Shown here one piece after another: positions 26,902-38,041 of a stretch of DNA of 64,000 nucleotides. Source of the stretch: Mactra quadrangularis (taxonomy: Eukaryota > Mollusca > Bivalvia > Venerida > Mactridae). The stretch lies in NCBI GenBank assembly GCA_025267735.1, contig CM046301.1, positions 66,731,872 through 66,795,871 of the forward strand. Direction: 5' to 3'. The notes below the pieces were generated by a model that did not search any database, was not told the origin of the DNA, and saw nothing but the letters and a program-made list of their open reading frames with translations. The position numbers and the translations under genes were made by a program. Within the stretch, counting starts at the first letter, position 1; every line of letters begins with the position of its first letter.

Positions 26902-27956
26902 TTTAGCTCGACTTTACGAAGTAATGTAGAGCTCTCCTACTCGCCCCGGCGTCGGCGTCCGCGTCCGCGTCCACACTTCTGATTAAAGTTTTTGTGCAGT
27001 AAAATACTTTCTTCTATATCTTTGTTATTTCTTAAGATATTAACTTCAAACTTTAAATATATGTTCCTTACTATCAACCACATCTCATGTGACAAGGTCC
27101 ATAACTCCAAACACATTTTTTCAAGAATTATCTCCCCTTGAACTGATTGAAGTTTTTGTGCACAGATTAAAGTTTTTGTGCAGTAAAATACTTTCTTCTG
27201 TATCTTTGTTATTTCTTAAGATATTAACTTCAAACTTTAAATATATGTTCCTTTCTATCAACCACATCTCATGTGACTTGGTCCATAACCCCGAATGCAT
27301 ATTTTTCAGAATTATCTCCCCTTGAACTTAGAGTTTTCTTTAAAAAATGTTTGTTTTTACTGCAACTGTTTTATTTCTTTAGGTATTGATTTCAAACTTT
27401 AAATATATGTTCCTTATTATCAACCACATCTCATGTGACAAGGTTCATAACTCCGTATACATTATTTTCAAAGTTATCCCCCTTGAACTTATAGTTTTCT
27501 TTAATAAATATTTGTTTTTACTGCAACTGTTTTATTTCTTTAGGTATTGACTTTAAATATATGTTCCTTATTATCAACCACATCTCATGTGACAAGGTTC
27601 ATAACTCCAAATATTTTTTTTTCAGAATTATCTCCCCTTGAAATTAGAGTTTTCTTTAAAAAATGTTTGTTTTTACTGCAACTGTTTTATTTCTTCAGGT
27701 ATTGACTTCAAACTTTAGATATATGTTCCTTATTATCAACCACATCTCATGTGACAAGATTCAGAACTCCTTATACATTTTTTCAGAGTTATCCCCCTTG
27801 AACTTATGGTTTTCTATTTATTTCTTTTTTTTTCTTTGAATTTGTTAAGTTTATATTTTCAAATTTTAAAATATGTATGTTCCTTATCATCAACCACATC
27901 TCCTGTGACAAACACTTACTAAGTCGAGCATGCTGTCTCCTCTGACAGCTCTTGTT
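26902..27956 (+). mobile_element. HINE-like family A, complete
   Basis: 5' end TTTTAGCTCGACTTTACGAA; a short GGCGTC/GCGTCC tract; then about five internal units of 120-240 bp with CTTCAAACTTTAAATATATG and CAACCACATCTCATGTGAC. The 3' end AAGTCGAGC is the inverse of the 5' GCTCGACTT. Then comes the stem-loop GCTGTCtcctctGACAGC and TCTTGTT. Subterminal inverted repeats, a 3' hairpin and internal tandem units are the layout of Helentron-associated non-autonomous elements. Small open frames inside are repeat translations. Confidence 0.8.
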
Positions 27957-28259
27957 ATCCTAGTTTTCCAAAAAAATAAAATTCAAAAACATTGAGTTAG
28001 CTTTTAATTTTGCTAATAATTAAAAACTTATTTAATAACAGCAAAATGTCAATTGACCTTCTGTGGCTTTCAGCCTAGTGAAACTTTCTTTTTTTTATTC
28101 ACAATGTATTTTATGAATAACGCGTTAAGTAAGCAAACTTCGCAAATTTTGAAGCTTTTTCATTTTACAGGGAATTAACTCCTTAAGGCTAATCCAAAAC
28201 GGGTTGAGTTTTCCAAACACTAGCAGTTACTTCCCTGTGAAACTAAATACTGTCACAGA

Positions 28260-29110
28260 CATCAAAAGACATACTTAATACTGCCACAGACATCAAAAGA
28301 CACACAAAGACAGTGAATATATGCACAAAAGACACTTTTTATGTTATATTATCATAAATTATTGTTTTTTATACCACTTTAAATTAATTTTGAATAATAT
28401 TTTTATGTTTTTATTTGGAGGTCATATGTTAGGAGTCATACCAGCCTAAGTGAATATTGTACGCTTGCATCAAAAGACACACAAAGACAGTGGATATATG
28501 TTCAAAGACATTTTTTATGTTATATTATCATAAATTACTGTTTTTATACCACTTTTAATTGATTTTGAATAGTATTTATATATTTTTATGTTTTTATTTG
28601 AAGGTCAAATATTAGGATTCAGATCAGTGAATATTGTACGCTTGTATAAAAAAACACACATGTGTACGAAGACACTTTTTTATATTAAATTATCAATAAT
28701 GAATGTTTTTATATAACCTCTAAAATTAATTTAGAATAATATTTCTATATTTGTATGTTTTTATTTGAATGTCAAATACTAATACTAATAATGTTAAGAG
28801 TCATGTCAGAGTAAATGACTATCATAGGCCTGTATCAAAAGACGCACAAAGACTGAATATTTTCACACTTTTTATGTTTTATTATCAATAATAAATGTTT
28901 TATTACATATTTTGAAATTATTTTGAATAATATTTATACATTTTATGTTTTTATTCGGTGGTCAATTATTAAGACTCAGACCAGCGTAAGTGACTATAGT
29001 CAAAAGACACACTAAGACAGTGAAAATATGTACAAAGACACTTTTCATGTTAAATTATTAATTGATAAATATTTTAGAACACACTTTAAAATATTTTAAG
29101 TACAATTTTA
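28260..29110 (+). repeat. Degenerate tandem repeat, ~180-bp unit, 5 copies
   Basis: Units begin near 28265, 28470, 28640, 28836 and 29000 with ATCAAAAGACACACAAAGAC and continue with TTATGTTATATTATCATAAA, TTTGAATAATATTT and GTTTTTATTTGGAGGTCA. Flanking GGGGAGTGAACTCCTCAAGG-type sequence (28170 and 29240) recurs at 42720 and 58100. Confidence 0.75.
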
Positions 29111-29230
29111 TCATTTTGTTAAATTTGACTATCGAACGCATGATGATTCTATTTGTGATTCAACTAAACAGATCATTTTTCGACATTTTCAAAGCGTAGT
29201 TGGCGCTTTCTTATTGAAAATGAGTGTTAT

Positions 29231-29467
29231 GCTAAGTCATTTTATAGGGGAGTGAACTCCTCAAGGTTTGTCCAAAACATAAACAGTTATTTCCCTTGAT
29301 TTATCAAATATCATTTTGAAAATACTATGTGTGATTTTCACGGACACCGGAGACACAAAATGGAGGAAAATTGATCGCTTTGCTTGGAAACAATCCTAAT
29401 TTATTTGTTTATTATCGAGATAAAGCCATCATTCATATGACATAATGGTATGTATCTTAATAATATT
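29231..29467. repeat. Repeat H left part (also at 42720-42949 and 58095-58240)
   Basis: GAGTGAACTCCTCAAGGTTT, AGTTATTTCCCTTGATTTAT and GATTTTCACGGACACCGGA recur nearly unchanged at the right edge of both segmental copies. Here it is split from its continuation (31812-31888) by the 29468-31811 element. Confidence 0.8.
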
Positions 29468-29712
29468 GGCATAGTCCCGGCAACTCCCCCGCAGGATTTT
29501 TCAATATACGGAAATGAAAATTTGTAATCCTTTCGATCTTTTGTATTGATTATGATCATTTAGACGCTTGACTATGTAAATTAGGTCAAGATAACTTGTT
29601 TTCGCTTATCAAAAAATAATTGCTATATTCTTCTGGTACAACGTAGCTAAAGAAATGTTTTCACTTTATTTATCTAAATAAATAATTACATTTCGTGATT
29701 CGTTAAGCTGAA

Positions 29713-29795
29713 TCACAGGTGACAGACTCAATTTTTCCTTATTTTAGTATATATTATATACTAAAATAAGGAAAAATTGAGGCTGTCACCTGTGA
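29713..29795. repeat. Near-perfect 83-bp palindrome
   Basis: Arms of about 41 bases: TCACAGGTGACAG.CTCAATT... against its inverse, one mismatch, centred at about 29754 on ATATATTATAT. It would form a long hairpin. Confidence 0.92.
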
Positions 29796-29897
29796 GCTGA
29801 ATCGAAGTTGAACAAATGAAGTCGACATATTATAGTCACTTAATCTTATAACCTGACACGGTCACGGAAGCCGGAATTTTAAGCGGTCCATGTATTT

Positions 29898-29960
29898 ACC
29901 GAAATACAGCTGATTTCCCGAAATACAGTGGATTTCCCGACATACAACCAAAATACAGTT
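29898..29960 (+). repeat. Short tandem repeat CCGAAATACAG
   Basis: Three to four units of ACCGAAATACAGCTGATTTC with small changes. Confidence 0.6.
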
Positions 29961-30334
29961 GTAAAATTAGTATACTGCTGTTAAACATGTTTAGATTTTG
30001 AAATATTGATTATAATGCTTTAAAATACATTATATTATTAAATACGACCCAACTTGATGTTGATGATTAAAAGTTAAATTATACAAAAAAAAATACGTGT
30101 GTTGGAAGAAAAATAAAAATCTAAATAAATTTTCACCATATAACCTAATTTTTGTCCCTGATATTAGTGTCGCTCGAATTTTCTTGTAGATAAACTTCTT
30201 TTATAATCAAATCGTTTGGCATCCCCAAATTTTGCAAAGCTCGACTTTCTGGTAGCATGATCTCAACTTACATATACCTTTGGGAGCAAAACATTAAAAA
30301 CAAAAATTGTCACTCGAGATTATTATTATTATTA

Positions 30335-30400
30335 TTATATACCGCATTTGTATAGCGCTCTTTTCATATTGAATATATGTTCAAAAACGCTTCACAATCA
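30335..30400. repeat. Short repeat with TATAGCGCTCTTTTC motif
   Basis: TATATACCGCATTTGTATAG followed by CGCTCTTTTC and CGCTTCACA, preceded by an ATT microsatellite. I recall this phrase as common in interspersed repeats of marine invertebrates; the assignment is an inference. Confidence 0.45.
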
Positions 30401-30564
30401 TATGCATAATTAGGAAAAACGAGCTAAAATGAAAACGAAAATGATTAAGATATAAAAACATAAACTGAAAAATAAAAATAAACTAAAAATTTGTGATCAA
30501 TAAAGTGCTCATAGTAGTGCTCAAACAACAACAAAACAAGTGAATTTTCAACTTTAAAAAATAG

Positions 30565-31150
30565 TAAAAGAGAGGTAATGGATTGTTGGTAGAACGACAG
30601 CCATGTGGTCGATGAGGAATCAGGCCAAATGCCCCGAAAAACCATGATTGCAAGGTGCAAAGTTGGATTCTTATCCAAGGCTCCTACCCAAACATCCATC
30701 AGCATCAGCGCCGCGCGTCCCCCAACCATACATTGTATAGTGATAAAGTAAAAGTGATAATAGTTATGATTAGAGTATGAGAGAAGGCAGCCACCGACCA
30801 ATAGGGAATCCAGCCAGATGCCTTGAAAAATCCATGATTGCAAGGTGCAAAGTCGGATTCTAATCCAAGGATCCCTCCGGAACATCCACCAGCGTCAGCG
30901 CCCAAATTAGTTAGATAAGGTATTAATCTTAAAGGTAATGAGTATATAATCGGTGGAAAGGCAACCCCTAGCCAATGGGGAATCTGGCCAGATGCCCTAG
31001 AAAATTGATAATTGCAAGGTGCAAAGTCGGATTCCAATCCAAGGATCCTGCCAGAACATCCATCAGCATCAGCGCCCCGCGTCCCCCAACCATGCATTTT
31101 ATAGTGATAAAGTAAAAGTGATAATAGTTAAGATTAGAGAATGAGAGAAG
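30565..31150 (-). repeat. Tandem repeat, three units of ~180-225 bp
   Basis: Each unit has GATTGCAAGGTGCAAAGTCG, TCCAAGGATCC and ACATCCATCAGCATCAGCGC. The 96-146 codon open frames on the - strand are repeated translations of these units and share no known protein signature. Confidence 0.8.
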
Positions 31151-31185
31151 GCAGCCAATGATATAGAGATAATAGAGATTGATAT

Positions 31186-31600
31186 ATTTAATCCAGTCTT
31201 TTCCCCTGGGGGACTTGTGTCCGTAGATATATCCGTTTAAAAATTCGTGCATTTCCATATCGTATTCTACCTCAAAAATCTCCCAATCCCCTATTTTCTG
31301 GTAGCATGTTGTTCCCCGAAGAAACTGTTTTCCCGGGAATCACATTTATATAGCATTATATAAAACTCTAAAATCTTCGCTCTATATATAATCCTGTCTT
31401 TTCTCCCGGGGGACTTGTGTCCGTAGCTAAATTCCTTGAATTGACGGATTTTAAGAGCGTCGTCTACCCCAAAAATCTTCCAAGCCCCATTTTCTGGTAG
31501 CATGTTGTCCCCCAAAGAAACCCTTTTCCCGGAAAACACATCCCTTCAGTAGCATTATATTAAACTCTAAAACCGTCGCTCTATATATAATCCTGTCCTT
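31186..31600. repeat. Tandem repeat, ~195-bp unit, two full copies and a part
   Basis: Units start with TATATATAATCCTGTCTTTT and CTCCCGGGGGACTTGTGTCC, then CATTTTCTGGTAGCATGTTG. The third partial unit meets its own inverse at 31590-31640 (TATATATAATCCTGTC / GACGGGATTATATATA). Confidence 0.75.
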
Positions 31601-31654
31601 TCTCCCGGGGGGAAGACGGGATTATATATAGAGCGACGATGTAAATTTTTTTAT

Positions 31655-31745
31655 GTTTCGCTTATTTGATTTTTTGAGGGGTGCAATAAGATTTGTTAAT
31701 ATTTACAAATCGTATTGCAACCCTCAAACAATCAAATAAGCAAGC
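31655..31745. repeat. Imperfect hairpin, ~35-base arms
   Basis: CGCTTATTTGATTTTTTGAG, then TGCAATAAGATTTGT faces ACAAATCGTATTGCA and CTCAAACAATCAAATAAGC. It lies just inside the right end of the 29468-31811 element. Confidence 0.8.
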
Positions 31746-31811
31746 GTCTGAGTGATCCAGATCGTATTTTTGTTGGAAACGAACCTGCGGGGGAAAAGAC
31801 GGGATAATGCC

Positions 31812-31990
31812 ATAATATTGAAAAAGTAATGTTTAATATGACTAAGGCAAAGCCTCAAAGCGAGCTCAACGAATTTTAGCAGGAGATGTATGGTGGACAC
31901 ACGGGTTCTCGCACCTCTAAGGACTCAATGAACCATTTCTAATTAATGCAACAATACTTTCAGAAAAATACATTAAAAACGAACCTTTGA
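31812..31990. repeat. Repeat H right part
   Basis: AATGTTTAATATG and AAGCCTCAAAGCGAGCTC match 42953-43018. The following block (31889-31988) recurs inverted at 43549-43642. Confidence 0.75.
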
Positions 31991-32003
31991 ATCTATATTC
32001 CAT

Positions 32004-33907
32004 TTTTTTATACGCCTGTTTTGAAAAAATGGTCGGATTATGTTTATGCCGTTGTCCATCTGTCCGTCCATTGACAATTGCTTGTCCGGATAATAACCCA
32101 AGAAAGGATGTACCTAGGTTCCTAAAATTTTATGTGTGGATAGCCCTTGGATGGAGGAGGTTCCCTATTGATTTTGAGACCCCAGGGTTAAAGGTCAACG
32201 TCACTGGGACTTAAAATAGGTAAAACTTGTCCGGACAATAACTGAACCACCATTGTACCTAAGTTCACACCAAATTTAATGTATGAGAAAACCATGTGTC
32301 AAACATATTCCCTATATGTTTTGGGGCCCCTGCGTCAAAGGTCAAGGTCACAGTGGCATCATATGGGAAAAAACTTGTCCTGACAATAACTTAACAACCA
32401 ATCTACCTAGGTTCACCAAATTTTATGTGAGAGTAGCCCATGTGTAAAGGATGTTCCCTTTTGGTTTTGGGGCCCCTGGGTCAAAGATCAAGGTCACAGG
32501 GACATCAAATTGAAAATCCTTGTCCGGACCATAACTCATTAACCCCTGTACCTAGGTTCACCAAATGTTATGTAAGAGTAGCCCATGTGTTAAAGATGTG
32601 CTCTACAGATTTATTGGGCCCTAGGCCCAAAAGTCTAGGTCACAGGGGCATAATATGGAAAAACTTTGTCCGGACAATAACTGAAATACCAATGTACCTA
32701 GGTTCACCAAATTTTATGTGAGAGAAGCTCATGTGTCAAAGATATGCCCTATTGATTTTGGGGCCCCTGGGTCAAAGGTCAAGGTCACAATGGCATCATA
32801 TTGAAAAACATTGTCCGGGTAATAACTCAACAATGACTGGACCTAGGTTCACTAAATTTTATGTGAGAGTAGACCATGTGTCAAAGATATGCCCTATTGA
32901 TTTTGGGGCCCCTGGGTCAAAGATCAAGGTCACAGTGGCATCATATTGAAAAACATTGTCCAGGTAATAACTCACTAATGACTGTACCTAGGTTCACCAA
33001 ATTTCATGTGAGAGTAGCCCATGTGTCAAGGATGTACCTAATCAGTTTTGGGAAAACAGGGTTAAGTTTAAATCTTAAACCAGAAGATATTAAATTACCA
33101 AGCTGTGACTTCAAATGTTCTATCAATATGTTTATGAAGTCAAAACATTGAAACACTTGTCCAGACAATAACTGAACCACCAATGTACCTTGGTTCACCA
33201 AATTCTATGTGAGGGTAGCCCTTGGGTAAAGGTTATGTCATGTTGGTTTTGGGGCTCCTGGGTCAAAGGTCAAGGCCACAGGGGCATCATATTAAAAAAC
33301 CTTGTTTGAACAATAACTCATCAACAACTGTACCTAGGTTCACAAAATTTTATGTGAAGGTAGCCCATGGGTCAAGGATGTTCCCAATAGGTTTTGGGGG
33401 CCCCATGCCTTAAGGTCAAGGTCACAGAGGTATCATATGGAAAAACCTAGTCCAGACAATAACTGAACCACCAATGTACTTAGGTTTACTAAATTTTATG
33501 TGAGAGTAGCCCATGTGTCAAGGTTATGCCCTATAGGTTTTGGGGCCCTTGGGTCAAAGGTCAAGGTCGAAGGGGCATCATATTGAAAACATTAACATTA
33601 ACAAAGTCAAAATGGCAAACCATGGAAATAATGCAATATTTGATAAGTAACATGAGTTTAGTTCACCAAATTTTAGGTGAGGGTAGCCCATGTGTCAAGG
33701 ATGTTCGAGGTCACAGGGGCATCATACTGACAATCCTTGTGCGGACAATAACTAAACAATGATTGTACCTAGGTTAACCAATTTTTATGTGGATCAGCCC
33801 ATTTGTCAAGATGTAATGTGTTGATAGCTCTTTGGTATTGGATGTTCTCTTTTGATTTGGTGACCCCTGGGTATAAAGTCAAGGTCACAGGGACATGTGT
33901 GTTCTTT
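32004..33907 (+). mobile_element. HINE-like family C array, 3'-truncated
   Basis: 5' end TTTTTATACGCCTGTTTTGA, then about 12 tandem units with a 146-bp period (GGTCAAGGTCAC, TAACTCAACAATGACTGTAC, CTAGGTTCACCAAATTTTAT, TGAGAGTAGCCCATGTGTCA). The 3' subterminal repeat and hairpin are missing. Open frames of 60-90 codons here are repeat translations, not genes. Confidence 0.8.
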
Positions 33908-34439
33908 ACACTAGACCAAAATATTTAAACAAAGAAGGGTCAAAAACGAGAACACTTATAACATATTTTCCAAAATGGTCGTATATGCATTTTTAATCTT
34001 ATTTGATGAACATATTCTAGCAAGTAAAAATGCTTAGCCTAAAAGAAGAATGTTTTTTTTAAATGAAAATTAGATGATTTAAGTTTACAATTTGATACAA
34101 AATCAACGTGTTCTGTGAATTTTGTGTAAAACGTAGAACTAAATTCTAATAACTCAGTAACCAAACATCCAGGGAGAATTTAATACACTACTTGTGAGTT
34201 ACAGCCGACATATAATTTTCTAAATGTAATAGTAATTACATGTATTTAAAGAATAGAAGTTCTAGAAAAGTATGCATTTGAGAAGTTTATGAATACTGTT
34301 CAAAACATTCCATTCGGCTCATCAAACTTTTCCCGCTTGTCTATCCTCACTTCTTCCTCACATCACTGCACTTCTCCCTATTTTACTGGGAGGGAGAAGT
34401 CACTTCTCCCTAAATTTAGAACCCAGGCTCATCCCTGAA

Positions 34440-34640
34440 CAGGTGTTAGTACGATAAATTGTAATTGTAAGATAGTATACACAGTGTCACAAGGGCCAAG
34501 CTCGCCTTATTCAACTTTTGATCCCTTATTCCAAGAAAGCAGAAAGTTGGAAACAAATGGACATTAAAAGTAGAGAATAGAATCTAGTTTAGCAGACCCC
34601 GCTATTGCTCATGTTTCTAATTATCTATAACCTAATTAAT
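34440..34640 (+). repeat. Repeat J, copy 1
   Basis: CCTTATTCAACTTTTGATCC, GGAAACAAATGGACATTAAA and CAGACCCCGCTATTGCTCAT recur at 43655-43795 in the same orientation. Confidence 0.75.
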
Positions 34641-34759
34641 CAACCCTTTTTTGAGTATCCCCTACCCCTCCTATGTATTTTTTCAATCTATATTAACAGT
34701 TTGACGAGTTGGTCTTATGGTTGTGCGTTAAATTAAGTTTGACGATTCATACATTTGAC

Positions 34760-34997
34760 GAATTGTCTGTAAACCTCTTGAAAGTGGTTTACAACAAGTT
34801 GGATATTGACGTTTTGAGTGTCACATGAAAGATATAGTACCCCATAGTTGACTCACATATGTTCGTTTAAATATTTTAACAACTACATATGTATTGAAAT
34901 TATCTGCAGGGGAAATGTGATTACTTAGAGAAAAGTTTTTAAGTATATTTCATTTATTTTCATATAAACCTACTACAATGAATCATTCATCAAAAAA
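34760..34997 (+). pseudogene. Orphan 5' flank of a zinc-finger gene (coding part lost)
   Basis: This matches the 5' flank and 5' UTR exon of the intact zinc-finger gene (46036-46102 plus 46883-47055): CTTGAAAGTGG, TTGACTCACA.ATGTTCGTTT, GGGGAAATGTGATTACTTAG and CTACAATGAATCATTCATCA. It breaks off at about 34997, where HINE family D sequence begins. The finger exon that should follow is absent, so a fourth member of the family was truncated here. Confidence 0.75.
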
Positions 34998-35259
34998 TTG
35001 AATAATCCTTCCGATAATTGGGGTCAAAGGTCAAGGTCACTTTTACCTTAAAACTGAAAACAGTTTCCGGAGCCTAACTCGCTATCTTATCACGAATATA
35101 AAGAAGTATTCTCAATGGTATCTTTTTCTCCACTTTGTTTTCACTATAATTCATAATATGATTTTCATATGAAATATTTCATGTCTTACTAATGCTTCAT
35201 CTTAACTAAAAAAATAACACTTATGGGCATATAATGCTCCGCCTAGCGGTGCTCTTGTT
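34998..35259 (+). mobile_element. HINE-like family D, 3' half
   Basis: CAAAGGTCAAGGTCACTTTT, AAAACTGAAAACAGTTTCCG; 3' subterminal GGGCATAT, stem-loop GCTCCGCctaGCGGTGC and TCTTGTT. The matching 5' half with ATATGCCC is at 49424. Here the element is 5'-deleted and followed by the right part of SINE C, its old target. Confidence 0.75.
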
Positions 35260-35267
35260 GATATTGT

Positions 35268-35475
35268 AGAGCAGTTGTTAGTCACCCACGAAAGTATGCA
35301 CTTAGTAGTTGGTTTACAGCTAAGTATTTAGCATTTCAGGAGGAGTGAGCAGGTTGACTTCTGGAAGGGTAGGTGAGTACTGGTTATAGACAATGATCCA
35401 GGAAAGCTAGGTTAGGTGCGCTGGATGCCATTAAATGACCTTAATTGTGTTGACACGGTGCTTACTCCAATAAAT
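35268..35475 (+). mobile_element. SINE C right part fused to SINE B 3' part
   Basis: 35268-35357 carries GTAGAGCAGTTGTTAGTCAC and GGAGTGAGCAGGTTGACT (SINE C). From 35358, TCTGGAAGGGTAGGTGAGTA through GTTGACACGGTGCTTACTCC is SINE B, also found at 50044-50163. Confidence 0.7.
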
Positions 35476-35569
35476 AAATTAAACATATAAATAATTTTCT
35501 ATGTTATATCTTCACTATGTATTATTATTTGTACTTATGTTTACTATGCTCTATATTTAATCTATTTTC

Positions 35570-35661
35570 AGATAATACTACAATGAATCATTCATCAAAA
35601 GTTGAATAAAAAATCTGATAAAATATCAAATATATGACTTCCATTTTAATGACAACTACAT
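35570..35661 (+). promoter_or_regulatory. 5' UTR exon acceptor and tiny upstream ORF of zinc-finger copy 1
   Basis: AATCTATTTTCAG is a good 3' splice site. It is followed by ATGAATCATTCATCAAAAGT, a nine-codon upstream frame (MNHSSKVE, then TAA). The same arrangement precedes the other two zinc-finger loci (50240-50300 and 46990-47045). Confidence 0.55.
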
Positions 35662-36393
35662 TTGATAAGAAGATTAAAGATAGAAGATAAAGTACAAACT
35701 AGAAATAAACTTATCCTGAAGCAAAGTCTTTTAAATTTATGTGGATGGATAAAACGTCACACGAGAATACATACAACAGAAATGCCTTTTAAATGTGATG
35801 TTTGTATGTCTGAGTTTGCCCAGGAAAAACTTTTGAATAATCACAAGAGAATGCATGCAGAAGAGCAGTCATATCAATGCAATGTTTGTACGTCTGAGTT
35901 TACACTAAAAGAACAATTAAAAGATCACAAGAGAAAACATGCAGAAGAAAAGCCATATAAATGTGATCAATGTATGTCTGAGTTTGCTAGGATAGGACAA
36001 TTAGATTGTCACATGAGAATCCATACAGGAGAAAAGCCTTATAAATGTGATGTTTGTATGTATGAGTGTTCCACGAAAGGAAATTTAAACAATCATATGA
36101 GAAAACATACAGGGGAGAAACCTTATAAATGTGGTATTTGCGGGTCAGAGTTTACTCAAGGTGGAAGTTTAACTAAACACATGAGAAGACACACAGGAGA
36201 AAGGCCTTATAAATGTAATGTCTGTATGCTTTCGTTCATGAGGAAACAACATTTAAAGGATCACATGAGAAGACATACAGGAGAAAGACCCTACAAATGT
36301 GGTGTTTGCATGTTTGAGTTTGCACGAAGTGGACCATTAAAACGTCACATGAGAAAACATTCTAGAGAAATGCCTTTTAAATGTGACGAATGA
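35662..36393 (+). pseudogene. C2H2 zinc-finger gene, copy 1, eroded at both ends
   Basis: A nuclear DNA-binding factor by family. The frame holds seven complete C2H2 fingers (pattern Y/F-K-C-x2-C-x12-H-x3-H) joined by TGEKP-type linkers, then a start of an eighth (FKCDE) cut by TGA. The second cysteine position of that finger appears to be the stop. A decayed first finger (LCGWIKRHTRIH) lacks its middle. No ATG precedes the fingers: the position of the start codon in the intact paralogue (47124) reads ATA here, and the first in-frame ATG is 35782. Downstream, 36394-36720 holds further finger remnants out of frame. A short 203-residue protein from 35782 is conceivable. It lies in segmental copy 1, about 96 % alike in sequence to copy 2 by eye. 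Confidence 0.75.
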
Positions 36394-36720
36394 ATGACTG
36401 AGATTACTGAAAAAGACATTGAAATTGTCACATGAGAATACATACTGTAGAAATACGTTATAAACATGATATTTGTATGTCTGTATTGATATAAAAAGCA
36501 TGATCCCCCATCTATAGATTTCACATGATAAAAAATGCAGGAGAGAAGCTTTATAATTGTGAAATTTGAATGCTTAAATTAACAGTAAAGTATTTGCCAG
36601 AAATGCACGAGACTAAATACAGGAGAGAAGCCTTATAAAAGAGTTTCTGTAGGTCTGAGTATTCAAGTGAAAGACAGCTCTTGAAAAGACAGTTGAGAAG
36701 CGCTGTAATGGTAGTTTTTT
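36394..36720 (+). pseudogene. Decayed 3' fingers of zinc-finger copy 1
   Basis: After the stop, frames shift but finger words persist: CACATGAGAATACATACTGT (HMRIHTV), GATATTTGTATGTCTG (DICMS), CAGGAGAGAAGCTTTATAA (GEKLYN), ACAGGAGAGAAGCCTTATAA and GGTCTGAGTATTC. At least three more fingers existed. The same decay is seen at 51074-51360. Confidence 0.75.
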
Positions 36721-37740
36721 ATGGTGTAGTTTAAGACGTCACATGAACAATCTAAAGAATTGAGTGGCCAGTGTCCTTATAACACCTAAGCCCTGCCCAG
36801 TGGCACCAGGATGATGGCAGAATCCTTAACTTATTATCATGAGATAATGTTTTTTGTTTCTTGGCGTTCTGGTTCTACATCAGCTACACATATGAATTTA
36901 CAGCAATGGAGGAATGTTGTGATCACTGACTATTGTATCTTTTCTACTTTTTCTTTCTTTATGAGTTGATGTGCGTATGCACTTGTACATGTAGAACTGG
37001 AAGTGAAGTAAAGAAAATACAACGAAACAAAAAAGAAGATTTAACGGGTTTAAAGCGATAACATGACATATTTTATGTTTGTATTGCTGTATTTATTCTT
37101 TCTTATTTTTGTTAGTTCGCCACAAAATCTTGTAGAGAAAATGAAAACACTATGATAACTTGATAAGACAAATTGCGGATGTGTCTTGACTTCATTTTTT
37201 CTAATCTCAAAAACAAATACGACTCGGCATAAATCAGCCACCTACCCCCTGTGTGTAGTTGCACACTACCTCGGATATGATATACATGGTATTAAACGTT
37301 TTCTAGTGTGTATATGGGCCTTACTGTCTCTTCAATTAGACTTAAATCAGATAGATTGGTCTCAATTTAAAGATTTAACAACCCTCTTACATCATGCTAA
37401 GTTAAATTCTGTATTAACCTTAGTTTTCATGAAATGAAATTTATATTATTTTCATTATCATTTGTTTTCAGCGATGCAACGATACTACTGACTTCCAGTT
37501 TACCGTATCCCATTTAATATTGGATTCAAGTCCATGTGTAATTACCGTTTACTTTCTGGATACACATTTATGTGTAATTAATGGTCTTTTTACATTAATG
37601 GTCTTTTTCATGCCATACCATCAAAATTATTAAAGAGAAGTACATTGTATATAAAAAATATAAATTTTAAGAACATTAAATTCTCAATTCAATGATTACA
37701 AGTTTATTACTGTCCCATTTTTATTTAAAGACAAAAAGTA
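36721..37740. other. Shared 3' flank of zinc-finger copy 1, no gene seen
   Basis: It is matched almost base for base by 51361-52013 and 52881-53247. Open frames of up to 83 codons in both copies carry no known motif and are not conserved in length, so I call none. Confidence 0.6.
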
Positions 37741-37950
37741 TTGTTTGTATAAAACCTAACTGAATAATTTATCATGTTTTAGTTTGATGTCAATTGATTG
37801 TTGAATGTATTTTAAGTAAATTAATGTTCTGAAAAAAGGGTAACTATGTTTTTATTAACTGTATATATATATATATATATATATCATATTTAATGTTGTT
37901 ATGATGTGTGTAGAATTGTAGTTTAATATAAGCAAATAAATAACTAGTTT
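37741..37950. repeat. Repeat G, copy 2, with (TA)n run
   Basis: Matches 24060-24270 and 53248-53440. A TA microsatellite (37862-37884) interrupts it. Confidence 0.7.
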
Positions 37951-38041
37951 CTCAAAGCAGCTTTACTCAATTATAATACACACTTTCGGATAGTCATGGA
38001 TGTGTTACGACAATGATTTCAACAAAGGCATTATTATGAGT

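Larger units (their letters stand above)
29468..31811. mobile_element. 2.34-kb TIR DNA element with 8-bp target duplication
   Basis: Ends: GGCATAGTCCCGGCAACTCC... and, reversed, GGCATTATCCCGTCTTTTCC..., both continuing into CCCCGCAGG. Target duplication ATAATATT at 29460-29467 and 31812-31819. The related sequence at 42930-42960 shows the uninterrupted site. No transposase is visible. The interior consists of nested structures: a perfect palindrome, two tandem arrays and a second hairpin. An 8-bp duplication fits hAT, Merlin or P-type elements; I cannot choose. Confidence 0.8.

Noticed and set aside
30445..31258. Overlapping - strand frames of 96-146 codons with repeated GCSGGILGLESDFAPCN-like text
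   Set aside because: They are three tandem DNA units read in several frames, with no conserved start, no domain, and location inside a TIR element.
32440..33413. Many + strand frames reading GPLGQRSRSQ... in 32-34 kb and 54-56 kb
   Set aside because: They are translations of the 146-bp HINE units; every unit gives the same peptide and then a stop.
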